From positions 1 through 64,000 of the forward strand of contig NZ_PJAT01000059.1 in assembly GCF_002836715.1 (NCBI RefSeq): a DNA stretch of 64,000 nt. Direction: 5' to 3'. This DNA is from Psychrobacter sp. 4Dc (lineage in GTDB: Bacteria; Pseudomonadota; Gammaproteobacteria; Pseudomonadales; Moraxellaceae). The notes below the pieces were generated by a model that was given only the letters and a program-made list of their open reading frames with translations, was not told where the DNA came from and did no database searches. This document shows positions 38,172 through 48,272 of this stretch, in pieces; position 1 is the first letter of the stretch, and the number at the start of each line of letters is the position of its first letter. A program made the position numbers and the translations under genes.

Positions 38172-38194
38172 ATGCCACCTATTACAGGTGGCAT
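38172..38194 (-). repeat. Perfect hairpin between the two tiny acidic genes
   Basis: ATGCCACCT (38172-38180) and AGGTGGCAT (38186-38194) with a 5-base loop. No T-run follows on the minus strand, so it is more likely an intercistronic stabiliser or weak attenuator than a full terminator. Confidence 0.6.
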
Positions 38195-38203
38195 ATTAAA
38201 AAC

Positions 38204-38365
38204 CTACTTATCTTCTTTCGCATTTTCTAAGTTAGCTGCGATACGTTCTGCTGCTGCTTCGCTGTTTTCACTATGATTGTCTTCAGTTTGACCTTTAAGC
38301 GCTGCTTCTGCTGAATCAGAACGTTGTTGCTCAAGCTTAGTATCATTTGGATTAGAGTTTGACAT
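38204..38365 (-). CDS. Tiny acidic hydrophilic protein (53 residues)
   Basis: A short reading frame beginning MSNSNPNDTKLEQQ and ending AANLENAKEDK, rich in Asn, Glu, Ala and Ser, with no hydrophobic segment. GGAA lies 7 bases before the ATG. Codon-level composition resembles the neighbouring gene at 37914-38090, which shares the MSNSxxN start. Function is unknown; hydrophilic composition and proximity to a PfpI-family gene suggest, weakly, a stress-related role. Confidence 0.65.
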   Translation of the reverse strand: MSNSNPNDTKLEQQRSDSAEAALKGQTEDNHSENSEAAAERIAANLENAKEDK

Positions 38366-38462
38366 AGTATTTTCCTTGGTTATGGTTATAAATGTTAGTT
38401 ATAAAAATTTGAAATTTAACAGTACTTAGTTAATTAGATTTGTTTAGTTAGAAGCCAAAATT

Positions 38463-38987
38463 CTAAGATAATGCTTTATCTATGGCATCAACAAAATTGG
38501 GTATATCATCTGGGTTACGCGAAGTAATAAGATTACCATCTACCTGCACTGTCTCATCTACATAGTTTGCTCCAGCATTTTCTAAATCTAGTTGCAATGT
38601 AGGATAAGCGGTAAGGGTTTTACCTTTGGCAATACCTGTATTGATGAGAACCCAAGGAGCATGGCAAATGACAGCTAATGGCTTTCCTGCTTCATTAATA
38701 GCATTGATAATTTGATGAGCCTTTTCGTTGCCACGAATAGTATCTGCGTTGACAGTACCGCCTGGTAAAACCAATGCATCATACTCAGAAACGTCAGCAT
38801 CTTCTGCAAAGATATCGGCAGTAAAAGTATCACTCTTATCTACGTCTTGCTGCATGGCTTGCACTTCTTTTTTATCATTTGTTGTTATGAGAAGTGTTTT
38901 GTAGCCTTTGTCTTTTAGCTGATTATTGACATCTTCGTACTCTGCTTGTTCGAAGTGGTTATGTAGTAAAAAAGCGATCGTTTTCAT
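38463..38987 (-). CDS. DJ-1/PfpI-family protein (YhbO-like)
   Basis: A 174-residue class I glutamine-amidotransferase-like protein. The nucleophile elbow is AVICHAPW, with Cys near residue 106 followed by His; an upstream VLPGG loop near 72-76 completes the site. Members are described as glyoxalase/deglycase or stress-protective proteins, once annotated as intracellular proteases. AGGAAAG precedes the ATG. The gene and the two tiny acidic genes lie between truB and rpsO, which are adjacent in the classic operon. Confidence 0.9.
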   Translation of the reverse strand: MKTIAFLLHNHFEQAEYEDVNNQLKDKGYKTLLITTNDKKEVQAMQQDVDKSDTFTADIFAEDADVSEYDALVLPGGTVNADTIRGNEKAHQIINAINEAGKPLAVICHAPWVLINTGIAKGKTLTAYPTLQLDLENAGANYVDETVQVDGNLITSRNPDDIPNFVDAIDKALS

Positions 38988-39373
38988 AACTTTCCTTCTT
39001 CTTATCTATTAGTTTTTGTGAGCCAGTATATTTTTACAAGCTAATTTTATTATTATTCGGTAGTAAATGTTCCTTTGAACTATTTTGTTTTTATTTAAAT
39101 GCGTCCTTTTTGCATTGGTTTTTACTTCTAAGTGTCTATTATTATATTTATTAACCTTATGGCAATTTTTTATTTTTATAATGTTTATCCTTTTTATTTT
39201 TTAGCTCAGCATTCCCTATCTGATGAATCTAGAGTACAAAAAAAACAGGTTTCACCATAGGCGAAACCTGCAATAAAATGTGACGGTATGTGATTAGTGT
39301 AAACTATTAGTAAATCAGGTCAATGTTAGGTGGTAGTTTCTCTATTTAAGTAACATTGATGAAAACGTTACTA
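38988..39373. other. Gene-free stretch between truB and the PfpI-family gene
   Basis: About 385 very AT-rich bases with the truB terminator (39238-39270). The remaining 250 bases should hold the promoter of the PfpI gene; I cannot define it. No coding sequence is evident. Confidence 0.5.
39238..39270 (-). terminator. Terminator after truB
   Basis: CAGGTTTC (39246-39253) pairs with GAAACCTG (39263-39270), and on the minus strand eight T residues follow. It ends the rbfA-truB transcript. Confidence 0.88.
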
Positions 39374-40465
39374 TTAGCGTTGAATCAATTTCTTAGGTTG
39401 TAGACGTCCGTTTAAGCTCACAGACCCCAAACCAAGAAACTCTTCCTGCTCATTGAGTAGACATATATCAACTGGTATTTCGTGCTCTAGGAGCTGAGGC
39501 ACATCAAGATCAGTATCAGCTTTACCATTGGTACTAGCGTCATCATCGATACCAACAGAACTATCATTAGACAGCTGGTTAGAAACCATATTAGTAACAT
39601 AATCTTTGAGCTTACCTGTTAGCTCATCAAATACGTTTAGGCGTTGCCCCATATGTACACGGGCGCACTGTTCCTCTGTCAGCGTCAGTTCAGCATCGAT
39701 ATCAATACAAGCATCGATAGGCAGTAGCCAAGACTGACGCTCCTCTAAACTATGCTCTTCTAATAATGATAAAGCGATCGCATCATCAATGCTGAAGTTC
39801 CCTACTTGTGTACGACGTAATGCCGTCAGATGTCCTAGTGTGCCTAGCTGCTTTGCAATATCTTCCGCTAATACACGTACATAAGTACCTTTCGTACAAG
39901 TAACCGTTAGATTAATCTGGGTATCGTCTATCATCTGTAGATTGATTGCTTTAATCGTGATATCTCTAGGCGGTCTATCAACCTCAATGCCAGCGCGAGC
40001 ATATTCATACAGTTTTTTGCCATCTTTCTTTAGCGCTGAATACATCGGTGGTATCTGCTGCTGAGCACCCAAAAACTGCTGGGCAATAGTCGCCAATGAT
40101 GATTCATCAAACACTGGGATAGAAGCCTGAGTTACGATTTGGCCATCAGCATCACCAGTATCGGTTTGACTACCTAACAAGATAGTCGCTTGATAAGATT
40201 TATCAGCATCCAGTTGATAATGGCTAAACTTGGTAGCTTCACCCAAGCAAATAGGCAACAGGCCAGTTGCCATCGGATCAAGCGTTCCTGTATGCCCAGC
40301 CTTTTTACTATCGTGTATCGGTGATTTAAATAAATACTTCACTTTTGACACGACTTGCTGCGAGGTCATACCTTTGGGTTTATCCACCAATATGACACCT
40401 GCAACTTTTACTTTATCAGGTACTTTATTGGCTTGTTTATCAACTTGCTTAGACGCTATAGACAT
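39374..40465 (-). CDS. truB: tRNA pseudouridine(55) synthase
   Basis: TruB makes pseudouridine 55 in the T-loop of tRNAs. Motifs: ILVDKPKGMTSQQVV near residues 25-39, the catalytic-Asp segment GHTGTLDPMATGLLP near 58-72, KKDGKKLYEYARAGI and GTYVRVLAEDIA. At 363 residues it is longer than usual; a Ser/Asp-rich insert of about 40 residues lies near 295-335 in the C-terminal part. Its ATG lies 9 bases after the rbfA stop, so the two are surely cotranscribed. Confidence 0.96.
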   Translation of the reverse strand: MSIASKQVDKQANKVPDKVKVAGVILVDKPKGMTSQQVVSKVKYLFKSPIHDSKKAGHTGTLDPMATGLLPICLGEATKFSHYQLDADKSYQATILLGSQTDTGDADGQIVTQASIPVFDESSLATIAQQFLGAQQQIPPMYSALKKDGKKLYEYARAGIEVDRPPRDITIKAINLQMIDDTQINLTVTCTKGTYVRVLAEDIAKQLGTLGHLTALRRTQVGNFSIDDAIALSLLEEHSLEERQSWLLPIDACIDIDAELTLTEEQCARVHMGQRLNVFDELTGKLKDYVTNMVSNQLSNDSSVGIDDDASTNGKADTDLDVPQLLEHEIPVDICLLNEQEEFLGLGSVSLNGRLQPKKLIQR

Positions 40466-40474
40466 AATAATAAT

Positions 40475-40864
40475 TTACTCGTCATTCTCGTTTTGCTCAG
40501 TTTTAGTCACGGCCTTACTAATCAAGTCCATCATATAGTTACCACGAGCCGTTACTTCATCATAATGAAAACGTAAGCGCGGCGTAGTACGTGTTTTTAA
40601 GCTATGGCTTAGTTCCGTACGCAAAAACCCTGCTGCTTTATTCAATACTTTGATGCTCTCTTCATGATTAGTTTTGTTCATAGCATCATTGAGCTCAGGC
40701 TCCATGATAGTGACATAGACGTCCGCATAGCCTAAATCTGGGCTAACTTTGACACTAGAGATTGTGACAAAACCCGTTAGACGAGGGTCATTAACTTCAT
40801 CGCGAATAAGAACAGCAAGCTCACGCTGAATCTGATCCGACAATCTTTGTAAACGTTGGTTCAT
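40475..40864 (-). CDS. rbfA: Ribosome-binding factor A
   Basis: RbfA is a 30S maturation factor with a KH-type fold, important for growth in the cold. The 129-residue protein has the family elements MNQRLQRLSDQIQRELAVLI, VSPDLGYADVYVTI and HSLKTRTTPRLRFHYDE. AAGG precedes the ATG. It is separated from infB by 201 bases that contain an intrinsic terminator, and overlaps functionally with truB downstream. Confidence 0.95.
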   Translation of the reverse strand: MNQRLQRLSDQIQRELAVLIRDEVNDPRLTGFVTISSVKVSPDLGYADVYVTIMEPELNDAMNKTNHEESIKVLNKAAGFLRTELSHSLKTRTTPRLRFHYDEVTARGNYMMDLISKAVTKTEQNENDE

Positions 40865-40942
40865 GTTATTACCTTACTTTAATGGGCTTATTTTATTACT
40901 GTATAAGTCTGCTGATTAATAGATGTGGCACTAATATGTGCT

Positions 40943-40976
40943 AAAAAAGGCCTAGCAGGATGTACCTGTTAGGCCT
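40943..40976 (-). terminator. Intrinsic terminator between infB and rbfA
   Basis: AGGCCTAGCAGG (40948-40959) pairs with CCTGTTAGGCCT (40965-40976), one G-T pair, 5-base loop, and on the minus strand six T residues follow. It lies about 90 bases past infB and 79 before rbfA. Confidence 0.85.
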
Positions 40977-41065
40977 AAGTACAGCTGAATATTAGCAAAG
41001 TATCTAAATAGCTCAGCGGATTACGCATATTGCATTGATACATACTCTGCTATCGAACAGCAGCT

Positions 41066-43792
41066 TTAGATAGTACGTGCGAACTCTTGGATTTCAAAGA
41101 CTTCGATCTTATCGCCAGCTTCAACATCATAACCACGAACGGCCAGACCACATTCCATACCAGTACGTACTTCATTAACGTCTTCTTTATAGCGACGTAA
41201 TGATTGCAATTGACCAGTAAAGATAACTTGGTCATCACGCAATACGCGGATAGGTTTGTTGCGATAGATTGTACCTTCGACCACCATACAACCAGCAGCA
41301 GCACCGAACTTACTAGAACGGAATACTTCACGAACGTCTGCAACACCAAGGATTTTCTCACGATGTTCAGGAGCAAGCATACCGCTCATTGCTGATTTAA
41401 CATCATCGATCAAACCATAGATTACGCTATAGTAGCGAATATCCATGTTAGCAGTGTCTGCTTTGCGACGTGCGGTAGCATCTGCACGAACGTTAAAGCC
41501 TAAAAGTACCGCTTCACTAGATTCGGCAAGGGTTACGTCAGACTCAGAGATAGGACCAACGCCTGAACTGATAACTCTGACTTTTACTTCGTCAGTAGAC
41601 AATTCATTTAGGGCAGCTAGTAGTGCTTCAAGTGAACCACGTACGTCTGTTTTTAGTACGATATTCAAGAATGACACATCGCCTTGGCCCATCTGATCAA
41701 ACATGCTTTCCAAACGCATCGCATTTTGACGTTCGAGTTGACGCTCACGCTCACGGTTGGTTCTAAAGTCCGCAACTTCACGAGCTTTTTTCTCATCCGT
41801 TACAACTAGGAACTCACTACCAGCAGCAGGTGTTTCAGGCAGACCTAAAATCTCTACAGGGATAGAAGGACCAGCTGACTTGATACGTTGGCCATGCTCG
41901 TCAGTCAATGCACGAACTTTACCATAATGCTCACCAGCTAGAACCAAGTCGCCTTGTTTCAATGTACCTTTTTTCACTAGGACACTAACGACAGGACCAC
42001 GACCTTTTTCAAGTCTCGATTCAATAACCACACCCTGAGCAGCACCGTCTAATGGTGCTTCTAGTTCCATTAACTCAGCTTGTAAGCTAATGAACTCTAG
42101 CAAGTCTTCGATACCTTCGCCTGTTTTGGCTGAGATACGAGCCATTGGTGTATCGCCACCCCATTCTTCCGAAACAACTTCTTTCGTCGTTAATTCATTA
42201 AGAACACGGTCAGGATCAGCGCCCGGCTTATCCATTTTGTTGATAGCAACAATAATCGGCGTACCAGCTGCACGTGCATGATCAATCGCTTCTGCTGTTT
42301 GTGGCATCATGCCATCATCAGCTGCAACAACCAATACAACGATATCAGTCGCTTGAGCACCACGTGAACGCATTGCGCTAAACGCTGCGTGACCTGGAGT
42401 ATCAAGGAAAGTAATAACACCGCGATCAGTTTTTACATGGTAAGCACCGATATGCTGTGTAATGCCGCCCGCTTCACCATTCGCAACTTTCGTTTCACGA
42501 ATTTTATCTAGTAGTGAGGTCTTACCATGATCGACGTGACCCATAATAGTCACTACTGGTGGACGAGTCTGGATATTACTACTACGCTCATCAACTGCGT
42601 ACTGTAAGTCATCTTCGACTTTAGTATCACTAACTGGTACTGGGTTGTGACCCATTTCTTCAACAAGCAAGCTTGCGGTTGCTTGATCAATCGTATCTGA
42701 TTCACGAGCCATTTCACCCATTTTCATAAGTAATTTGGTTACTTCGCGAGCTTTAACTGCCATACGCTGAGCAAGATCGGCAACTGAAATTTGCTCACTA
42801 ATCTCGACATCATAGACGATTTTTTCGACAGGTTTTTCAAATTTATGCTGTGATGCCTGAGTTGAACGCAAACCGTTTTTGCGGTTTTTGATTTCGCGTT
42901 CATCTTGGTTCTTACGACGACGACCACGAGTACCAGTACTGTTCGAACCGCGTTTGATTTCACGACGTTCTTTTTCGAAAGACTCTTCTAGTGCATCACC
43001 GACCAGACCTTCAGCCAATGGCTCATCTTTACGTACTTCAGTAACAGGTTCACGATCTGTATATTTACCAGCCATTTTGCGCATTTGCTCAAGTGTACGC
43101 TTTTGCGCTTCTTCAGCTTGTGTGCGGCGGGTTTCTAGTTCGATTTCACGCAGACGCGATTCTTCTTTCTCACGAGTCTCGCGAGCTTTACGTTCAGCAG
43201 CGGTTTCAACTTTAGGCTTAGTAGCAGCAACCTTTTTCTTCGGCTGCTCTTTAGGCTTAACTTCAGCAGTCGCTTTGCCGCCTTTTTTGACGACAACTGA
43301 TGTAGAAATATCATCATTCTTGTCGTCTGATTTTTTGCTAGAGCCTAAGCTTGCGCGCATTGCTGCTAGCGTTGCTGCTTGACGCTCTTCCGCTTTTTTC
43401 TTAGTAGCGGCACGTTCTTCAGCTTCTTTTGCTGCACGTTCTTGAGACTCAATTAGAGCCTGCTCACGAGCGGCTAGCTCTTCAGCCATTTTTTCTGGAT
43501 CAGGCTTTTCGAATACTTTCTTTTTACGCACTTCTACGTTGACGCTCTTAGATTTACCAGAAGAGCCGGTCACACGTGCAGTACTGGTCGTCTTAGATTT
43601 AAGACTAATACGACGCTTTTCTTGTTGACCATGACTTTGCTTTAAATACGTCACCAGCTTTTCTTGCTCAAGCTCGGTGACTAGGTCATCCTCTGCGCGA
43701 GCAGGCAGGCCAGCATCTACTAATTGCTGCTTTACAGCATCTGTAGTTTTGCCTACCATTTCTGCCAGTTCTTTGACGGTCTTATCTGCCAT
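41066..43792 (-). CDS. infB: Translation initiation factor IF-2
   Basis: IF-2 is the GTPase that brings initiator fMet-tRNA to the 30S subunit. The 908-residue protein has an IF2N domain at the N-terminus ([19 protein letters not shown]), a long charged Lys/Glu-rich region (about 60-330), a second IF2N-like segment, and the G domain from about 410 with [17 protein letters not shown] (G1), [10 protein letters not shown] (G3) and [12 protein letters not shown] (G4). The C-terminal domains that bind fMet-tRNA follow. AGGTG lies 8 bases before the ATG. It follows nusA by 148 bases. Confidence 0.97.
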   Translation of the reverse strand: MADKTVKELAEMVGKTTDAVKQQLVDAGLPARAEDDLVTELEQEKLVTYLKQSHGQQEKRRISLKSKTTSTARVTGSSGKSKSVNVEVRKKKVFEKPDPEKMAEELAAREQALIESQERAAKEAEERAATKKKAEERQAATLAAMRASLGSSKKSDDKNDDISTSVVVKKGGKATAEVKPKEQPKKKVAATKPKVETAAERKARETREKEESRLREIELETRRTQAEEAQKRTLEQMRKMAGKYTDREPVTEVRKDEPLAEGLVGDALEESFEKERREIKRGSNSTGTRGRRRKNQDEREIKNRKNGLRSTQASQHKFEKPVEKIVYDVEISEQISVADLAQRMAVKAREVTKLLMKMGEMARESDTIDQATASLLVEEMGHNPVPVSDTKVEDDLQYAVDERSSNIQTRPPVVTIMGHVDHGKTSLLDKIRETKVANGEAGGITQHIGAYHVKTDRGVITFLDTPGHAAFSAMRSRGAQATDIVVLVVAADDGMMPQTAEAIDHARAAGTPIIVAINKMDKPGADPDRVLNELTTKEVVSEEWGGDTPMARISAKTGEGIEDLLEFISLQAELMELEAPLDGAAQGVVIESRLEKGRGPVVSVLVKKGTLKQGDLVLAGEHYGKVRALTDEHGQRIKSAGPSIPVEILGLPETPAAGSEFLVVTDEKKAREVADFRTNRERERQLERQNAMRLESMFDQMGQGDVSFLNIVLKTDVRGSLEALLAALNELSTDEVKVRVISSGVGPISESDVTLAESSEAVLLGFNVRADATARRKADTANMDIRYYSVIYGLIDDVKSAMSGMLAPEHREKILGVADVREVFRSSKFGAAAGCMVVEGTIYRNKPIRVLRDDQVIFTGQLQSLRRYKEDVNEVRTGMECGLAVRGYDVEAGDKIEVFEIQEFARTI

Positions 43793-43940
43793 TTATTATC
43801 ACCTACTGTCTATTATTTGCTATATGTTCAATTCAGTTGTTGGCTACAAATGATTGGGTTAAGGCTGATACTTATAAATAGATATCAGCGCTTTATTCTC
43901 AATAGCATATCACCAAAAGACAGCGATATGCAGTTACCGC

Positions 43941-45425
43941 TTATTCATCGAACCAAGATTCCCGAGCTTTCATGATGAGTTTTCCTGCAGTTTCAGAGTC
44001 TAATCCTTCGATATCTTCTAGATCGAAGACGGCTTGTTCTGCCAAGTCATCAACAGTAATGATGTCTTTTTGCGCCATTTTATAAGCCCAACTGACTGTC
44101 ATACCTTCAAGCTCTTGAAGCTCTTGACTTGGCTCTTTCATGTTCTGTTGTTTGACCAGTTCATCAGCGATGACGACTTCTTTAGCACGCTCTTGAATCA
44201 TATCAATCGCTTCATCGTCTAGACCTTCGATATCATAGAAAGTCTCAACTGGTACATAGGCCACTTCTTCGATACTGGTAAAACCAATATCAACCAATGC
44301 CTGTGCTAAATCTTTATCTACTTCTAGGCGCTCATAGAATAATTCAATAAACGCTTTCGATTCGTTTTGTTGACGTTGCTGATACTCTTCTTCGAGCATC
44401 ATATTAAGCTTATAGCCCGTCAACTCAGACGCTAGACGTACGTTTTGACCTTGTGAGCCAATAGCACGTGCCAACTGATCATTTGTGCTAAAGATAATAT
44501 CTGCTGTTTGCGTATCTTCGTCTAAAATGATACTGCTTACGTCAGCAGGCTCTAGAGAGCTAATGATAAACTGGGCAGGATCATCTGACCATACCACCAC
44601 GTCAATACGCTCACCGTCTAACTCTTGCTGTACTGCTTGGATACGTGTACCACGCATACCGATACAGGCACCAACTGGATCAATACGATGATCATTAGTC
44701 TTCACGGCTATTTTAGCACGAGTACCTGGCAGACGAGCGACGTTACGAATTTCGATGATTTGTTCTGCAATCTCAGGCACTTCTTTTTGCATCAATGCTG
44801 ATAGCATTTCAGGATGTGTGCGAGATAACAGTAACTGTGCACCGCGGTTTTCACGGTTTACATGGTACAAGATAGCGTTGATACGCGATTTTGCACGGAG
44901 TTGTTCGCGTGGCAACATCTGATCACGTGACAAATAACCTTCGGCATTGTCACCCAAATCGATGATATAGCCATCACGAGTCTGTTTTTTGACTTCGCCA
45001 TACATCATCTCACCAACACGCGGCTCGAAAGCGTCTGCAACTAGTGCACGCTCAGCTTCACGAATCTTTTGAATGATGACCTGTTTGGCTTGAGTAGCAG
45101 CAATACGACCAAATTCGATTGATTCAATTTGCTCTTCTTTAATATCACCAATTGACCATTCTTCCTGATCAAGATCGGTGATAGCAAGCTGACAAGCTGG
45201 CATTTCATGGTCTTCATCTGCAACCACTGTCCAGTAACGATAAGTATCGTAATCGCCAGTTGCACGGTCGATCGCTACCCGTACAGCCACTTCTGGCTGC
45301 TCGGTATATACTTTTTTCTTAGTCGATACCACCAAAGCGTCTTCAATTGCTTCAAAGATATCTTCAGGATTTAAGCCCTTTTCATTACTGACAGTTTCTA
45401 CTACCGTTAAGATTTCACGACTCAT
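43941..45425 (-). CDS. nusA: Transcription termination/antitermination factor NusA
   Basis: NusA binds RNA polymerase and modulates pausing, termination and antitermination. The 494 residues contain the N-terminal domain, an S1 domain (about 130-200; GEVKKQTRDGYIIDLGDNAEG), KH1 (around DPVGACIGMRGTRIQAVQQE), KH2 (RAIGSQGQNVRLASELTGY) and two C-terminal acidic repeats as in E. coli NusA. It lies between rimP and infB in the classic order. Confidence 0.97.
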   Translation of the reverse strand: MSREILTVVETVSNEKGLNPEDIFEAIEDALVVSTKKKVYTEQPEVAVRVAIDRATGDYDTYRYWTVVADEDHEMPACQLAITDLDQEEWSIGDIKEEQIESIEFGRIAATQAKQVIIQKIREAERALVADAFEPRVGEMMYGEVKKQTRDGYIIDLGDNAEGYLSRDQMLPREQLRAKSRINAILYHVNRENRGAQLLLSRTHPEMLSALMQKEVPEIAEQIIEIRNVARLPGTRAKIAVKTNDHRIDPVGACIGMRGTRIQAVQQELDGERIDVVVWSDDPAQFIISSLEPADVSSIILDEDTQTADIIFSTNDQLARAIGSQGQNVRLASELTGYKLNMMLEEEYQQRQQNESKAFIELFYERLEVDKDLAQALVDIGFTSIEEVAYVPVETFYDIEGLDDEAIDMIQERAKEVVIADELVKQQNMKEPSQELQELEGMTVSWAYKMAQKDIITVDDLAEQAVFDLEDIEGLDSETAGKLIMKARESWFDE

Positions 45426-45560
45426 GCTATACCTGTCCTATCATTTTTTAATTGACTTAAATTTTATAATTTGGGTGCTGCTATTATATAGTTGCTATAA
45501 GCCACATAAGCTATTGGAAGATAAAACTGTCTACCTATAAACAGTTACCCTAGTACGAAT

Positions 45561-46061
45561 CTAGGCATCTTCATAAATCAAATTGGCTTTATCAATATTA
45601 CTTAGTGCAATCTCAAACTGCTCGCCATCACTTGACGTCAGTTTTAAAGATTTTTCATCAATACTATCTAAAGTACCTGTGGCTTTACGACGTTTTTGAT
45701 CGCCTGTACCGATAGCTTGAATCAGACGCAAGCTCACAGTTTGACCAACATACGCATGCATTTGCTCATCTGAGAAAAACGCACGATCAAAACCAGGTGA
45801 AGATACTTCTAAGATATACTCACCAGCGATAGGATCATGAACTTCTAAGATACCGCTTACTTGATGGTTTACTGCCGCGCAGTCTTCAATCGTTACTTGT
45901 TTATCTTGGGCTTGCTCTTCTGGCAATGCCTCAATATAGATACGTAGTAAAGAGCGACGACCTTGTGGCGCAAACTCGATACCCCATAATGACACATCAC
46001 AAGCGGCCACGGCAGGGGCAATAATATTAGTCAGTTCTGCAACTTTAGTCGAAAGCTTCAT
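45561..46061 (-). CDS. rimP: Ribosome maturation factor RimP
   Basis: RimP is needed for 30S assembly. The 166-residue protein carries the family segments CDVSLWGIEFAPQGRRSLLRIYIE, VTIEDCAAVNHQVSGILEVHDPI and EYILEVSSPGFDRAFF near residue 85, followed by an SH3-like C-terminal domain. It is the first protein gene of the rimP-nusA-infB block and lies downstream of the initiator tRNA gene, as with metY in E. coli, but a terminator stands in between. Confidence 0.95.
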   Translation of the reverse strand: MKLSTKVAELTNIIAPAVAACDVSLWGIEFAPQGRRSLLRIYIEALPEEQAQDKQVTIEDCAAVNHQVSGILEVHDPIAGEYILEVSSPGFDRAFFSDEQMHAYVGQTVSLRLIQAIGTGDQKRRKATGTLDSIDEKSLKLTSSDGEQFEIALSNIDKANLIYEDA

Positions 46062-46511
46062 AATCTCTTTGTATTTTCCTATTCACTTATCTATCGTACT
46101 TAGTAAACCGTATTAAAGATTGACTCTTATCTATATAGCAATCTTATAATAATAAGAATCACGGTCAGTATATAATTTTAAATCACAAATATATGATACA
46201 TATTGTGCATTTATATAGGGACGAGCGTAAAAAACATCAAGCTCGGCCAAACAATGCTTTTATTATTTATAAAGCACTACTATCGATAAAAGTATGAGGA
46301 ATAAAAGATAGTGTTGCTTAAGAAGCATCGTGCCGGTAGCGGCCGATGATGACCAGTGACGAGTAATATCGTACTCTATAGACTTAGAGCTTAGCATAAG
46401 TAGGATAGATACCGCGATAACACTGACCTTCAGATACAAAAAAACCCACAAACATAATGGTGGGCTAATCGGTACTGAAAAATTTAGTGTACAAAACATC
46501 AGTATAAAAAG
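46062..46511. other. Non-coding region between tRNA-fMet and rimP
   Basis: About 450 bases with the tRNA terminator (46437-46465) near one end. The remainder should hold the rimP promoter; I see no consensus pair. A 91-codon minus-strand open frame here looks spurious because it runs into the tRNA. Confidence 0.5.
46437..46465 (-). terminator. Terminator after tRNA-fMet
   Basis: On the minus strand CCCAC (46464-46460 side) pairs with GTGGG across an 11-base loop and is followed by seven T residues. It lies about 47 bases past the tRNA 3' end. Confidence 0.75.
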
Positions 46512-46588
<77 letters not shown>

Positions 46589-46604
46589 TCAATCTAGAAC
46601 GCAT

Positions 46605-46633
46605 ATTATAGGGAGGTTTTGTAGAAGTGTCAA
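46605..46633 (-). promoter_or_regulatory. Consensus sigma-70 promoter of tRNA-fMet
   Basis: On the minus strand TTGACA, exactly 17 bases, then TATAAT, both hexamers perfect. The -10 ends 17 bases before the mature tRNA 5' end, giving a very short 5' leader. Confidence 0.92.
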
Positions 46634-46711
46634 TACTTTTTTTAAATTAATTATAAAAGAAGTATTATCTGCTAAAAATCCAACCTGACGCTATGCTACG
46701 TCTGTAAAACT

Positions 46712-46795
46712 TGGTGCGATTGGGGGGACTTGAACCCCCACAGCTTTCGCCACCACCCCCTCAAGATGGCGTGTCTACCATTCCACCACAATCGC
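46712..46795 (-). tRNA. tRNA-Leu (GAG)
   Basis: An 84-base cloverleaf with acceptor stem GCGATTG/CAATCGC, encoded CCA, T-arm GGGGGTTCAAGTCCCCC, a long variable arm typical of class II tRNAs, and anticodon loop TTGAGGG reading CTC/CTT leucine codons. It lies between secG and tRNA-fMet, as tRNA-Leu follows secG in E. coli, and is probably cotranscribed with secG. Confidence 0.95.
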
Positions 46796-46936
46796 ATTGT
46801 ACTGCTCTGTCTCTATCGTCCAGTCTATAATCAATGATGCTTAAGGTAGGCATCTATAGAACAGGAGTTGCGAAAACAGGAAAGCATTGTAAATCTAACC
46901 TACCAAAATAGCAAGCGCTGCCTACTTAAAAGAGGC

Positions 46937-47245
46937 TTACTCAGGATTTTGAGTCAATGGACGCGGCGTTTGCGGTGCTGAAACTGGCGCATCTAGACGA
47001 AACTGATCTTCTGCTTGCTTACGAGCATGAACAGCAAGTGTCATACTAGTAATAAAAAATATGACCGTTAGTACTGCCGTAGCACGCGTCAAGAAGTTAG
47101 CAGTGCCTGCTGCGCCAAACACGGTACCTGACGAACCGGCACCAAAAGAAGCTCCAGCGTCTGCCCCTTTACCATGCTGTATCAGAATCAAGCCGATCAT
47201 GGCAATGGCCACAATAATATGCAGGGCTAATATAAACGTAAACAT
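46937..47245 (-). CDS. secG: Protein-export membrane protein SecG
   Basis: SecG is the small inner-membrane subunit of the SecYEG translocon. The 102-residue protein has two membrane segments (about 3-22 and 53-72) and the conserved LIQHGKGADAGASFGAGSSGTVFG loop between them (quoted in part). The C-terminal tail is Pro/Gln-rich. AGAGG lies upstream of the ATG. It is 214 bases downstream of tpiA, the same order as in pseudomonads. Confidence 0.95.
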   Translation of the reverse strand: MFTFILALHIIVAIAMIGLILIQHGKGADAGASFGAGSSGTVFGAAGTANFLTRATAVLTVIFFITSMTLAVHARKQAEDQFRLDAPVSAPQTPRPLTQNPE

Positions 47246-47459
47246 GGTGGCCTCTTTTGCCGCGTAACGACGACTGATAACGGAAAATAAAACGTAAGAT
47301 TAATAAAATGACAATCGGCATGATTAAATGCCAAATCGACTATATAAATAAGGCGCATTGTACACGATTGCAAGGGTAGTGTTAAACCTACTTTTACCAA
47401 CCGATAAAACCATACTCTCTATAAGCTATGATCTTGATATCTGAGCGTTATTTATTCAT

Positions 47460-48272
47460 TTAAGCATTGGCTTGGTTAAATGCATTGGCAATCGCTAGAA
47501 AGCTCTCTGCTTTTAATGAAGCACCGCCCACTAATGCGCCATCAATCATAGCGTCAGAAGCAAAGCTATTGGCATTATCAGCATTAACACTACCGCCATA
47601 CAGCACGGTAATTGTATTTGTTATATCAGCAAAGCTTGCAACCGTTTGCTTAATATACTGATGAGTCTTACTCACTTCTGCCACAGTAGGCACTTTACCT
47701 GTACCAATGGCCCATACAGGTTCATAAGCGACGAGCAGCTTTTCAGATAACGATGATGCTAAATCTGGCTGTTGAGTCAGTAAATCCTTAATAACCGAGA
47801 GTTGCTCATTGATAACGTCGAGTGTTTGACCATTGTCATACTGCTCTTGCGTTTCGCCGATGCAAAATACCACGCCTAAGTTCTGAGAAAACGCATGAGA
47901 CAATTTGCTTATCAGGCATTTATGAGACTCTTTGTGATATTGACGACGCTCAGAGTGGCCAAGTAGCGTCCAAGTAGCACCTGCATCTGCTACCTGCTGT
48001 GCTGAGCAGTCACCCGTATAGGCTCCTGTACTTGCACTATAAGTACTAACATCCTGTGCTGCACAGAGTATTGAGCTATCTGCTAGACGCGCACTCACTG
48101 TACTTAAATGAACACAACTGGGCGCTACCATTAATTTACAGCGGTTTTTTGACGCCTGCGAGTTGGCTCGTTCTTCAGTATTAACTTTAGTTAATAAGTC
48201 GTCCAATAGTGTATTGACAGCACTGTTAGTCGCAGGATTCTGTTTCCAATTGCCAATTACCCAAGCTTGCAT
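47460..48272 (-). CDS. tpiA: Triosephosphate isomerase
   Basis: TpiA interconverts dihydroxyacetone phosphate and glyceraldehyde 3-phosphate. The 270-residue TIM barrel has the N-terminal GNWKQN (catalytic Lys), LLGHSERR near 103-110 (catalytic His), the [14 protein letters not shown] loop near 167-180 with the catalytic Glu, and [12 protein letters not shown]. Residues 31-42 hold a small polar insertion. AAGG lies about 9 bases before the ATG. Confidence 0.97.
   Translation of the reverse strand: MQAWVIGNWKQNPATNSAVNTLLDDLLTKVNTEERANSQASKNRCKLMVAPSCVHLSTVSARLADSSILCAAQDVSTYSASTGAYTGDCSAQQVADAGATWTLLGHSERRQYHKESHKCLISKLSHAFSQNLGVVFCIGETQEQYDNGQTLDVINEQLSVIKDLLTQQPDLASSLSEKLLVAYEPVWAIGTGKVPTVAEVSKTHQYIKQTVASFADITNTITVLYGGSVNADNANSFASDAMIDGALVGGASLKAESFLAIANAFNQANA

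Noticed and set aside
38172..38194. Hairpin between the tiny acidic genes as a true terminator
   Set aside because: There is no T-run on the minus strand, and the next gene follows within about 80 bases.
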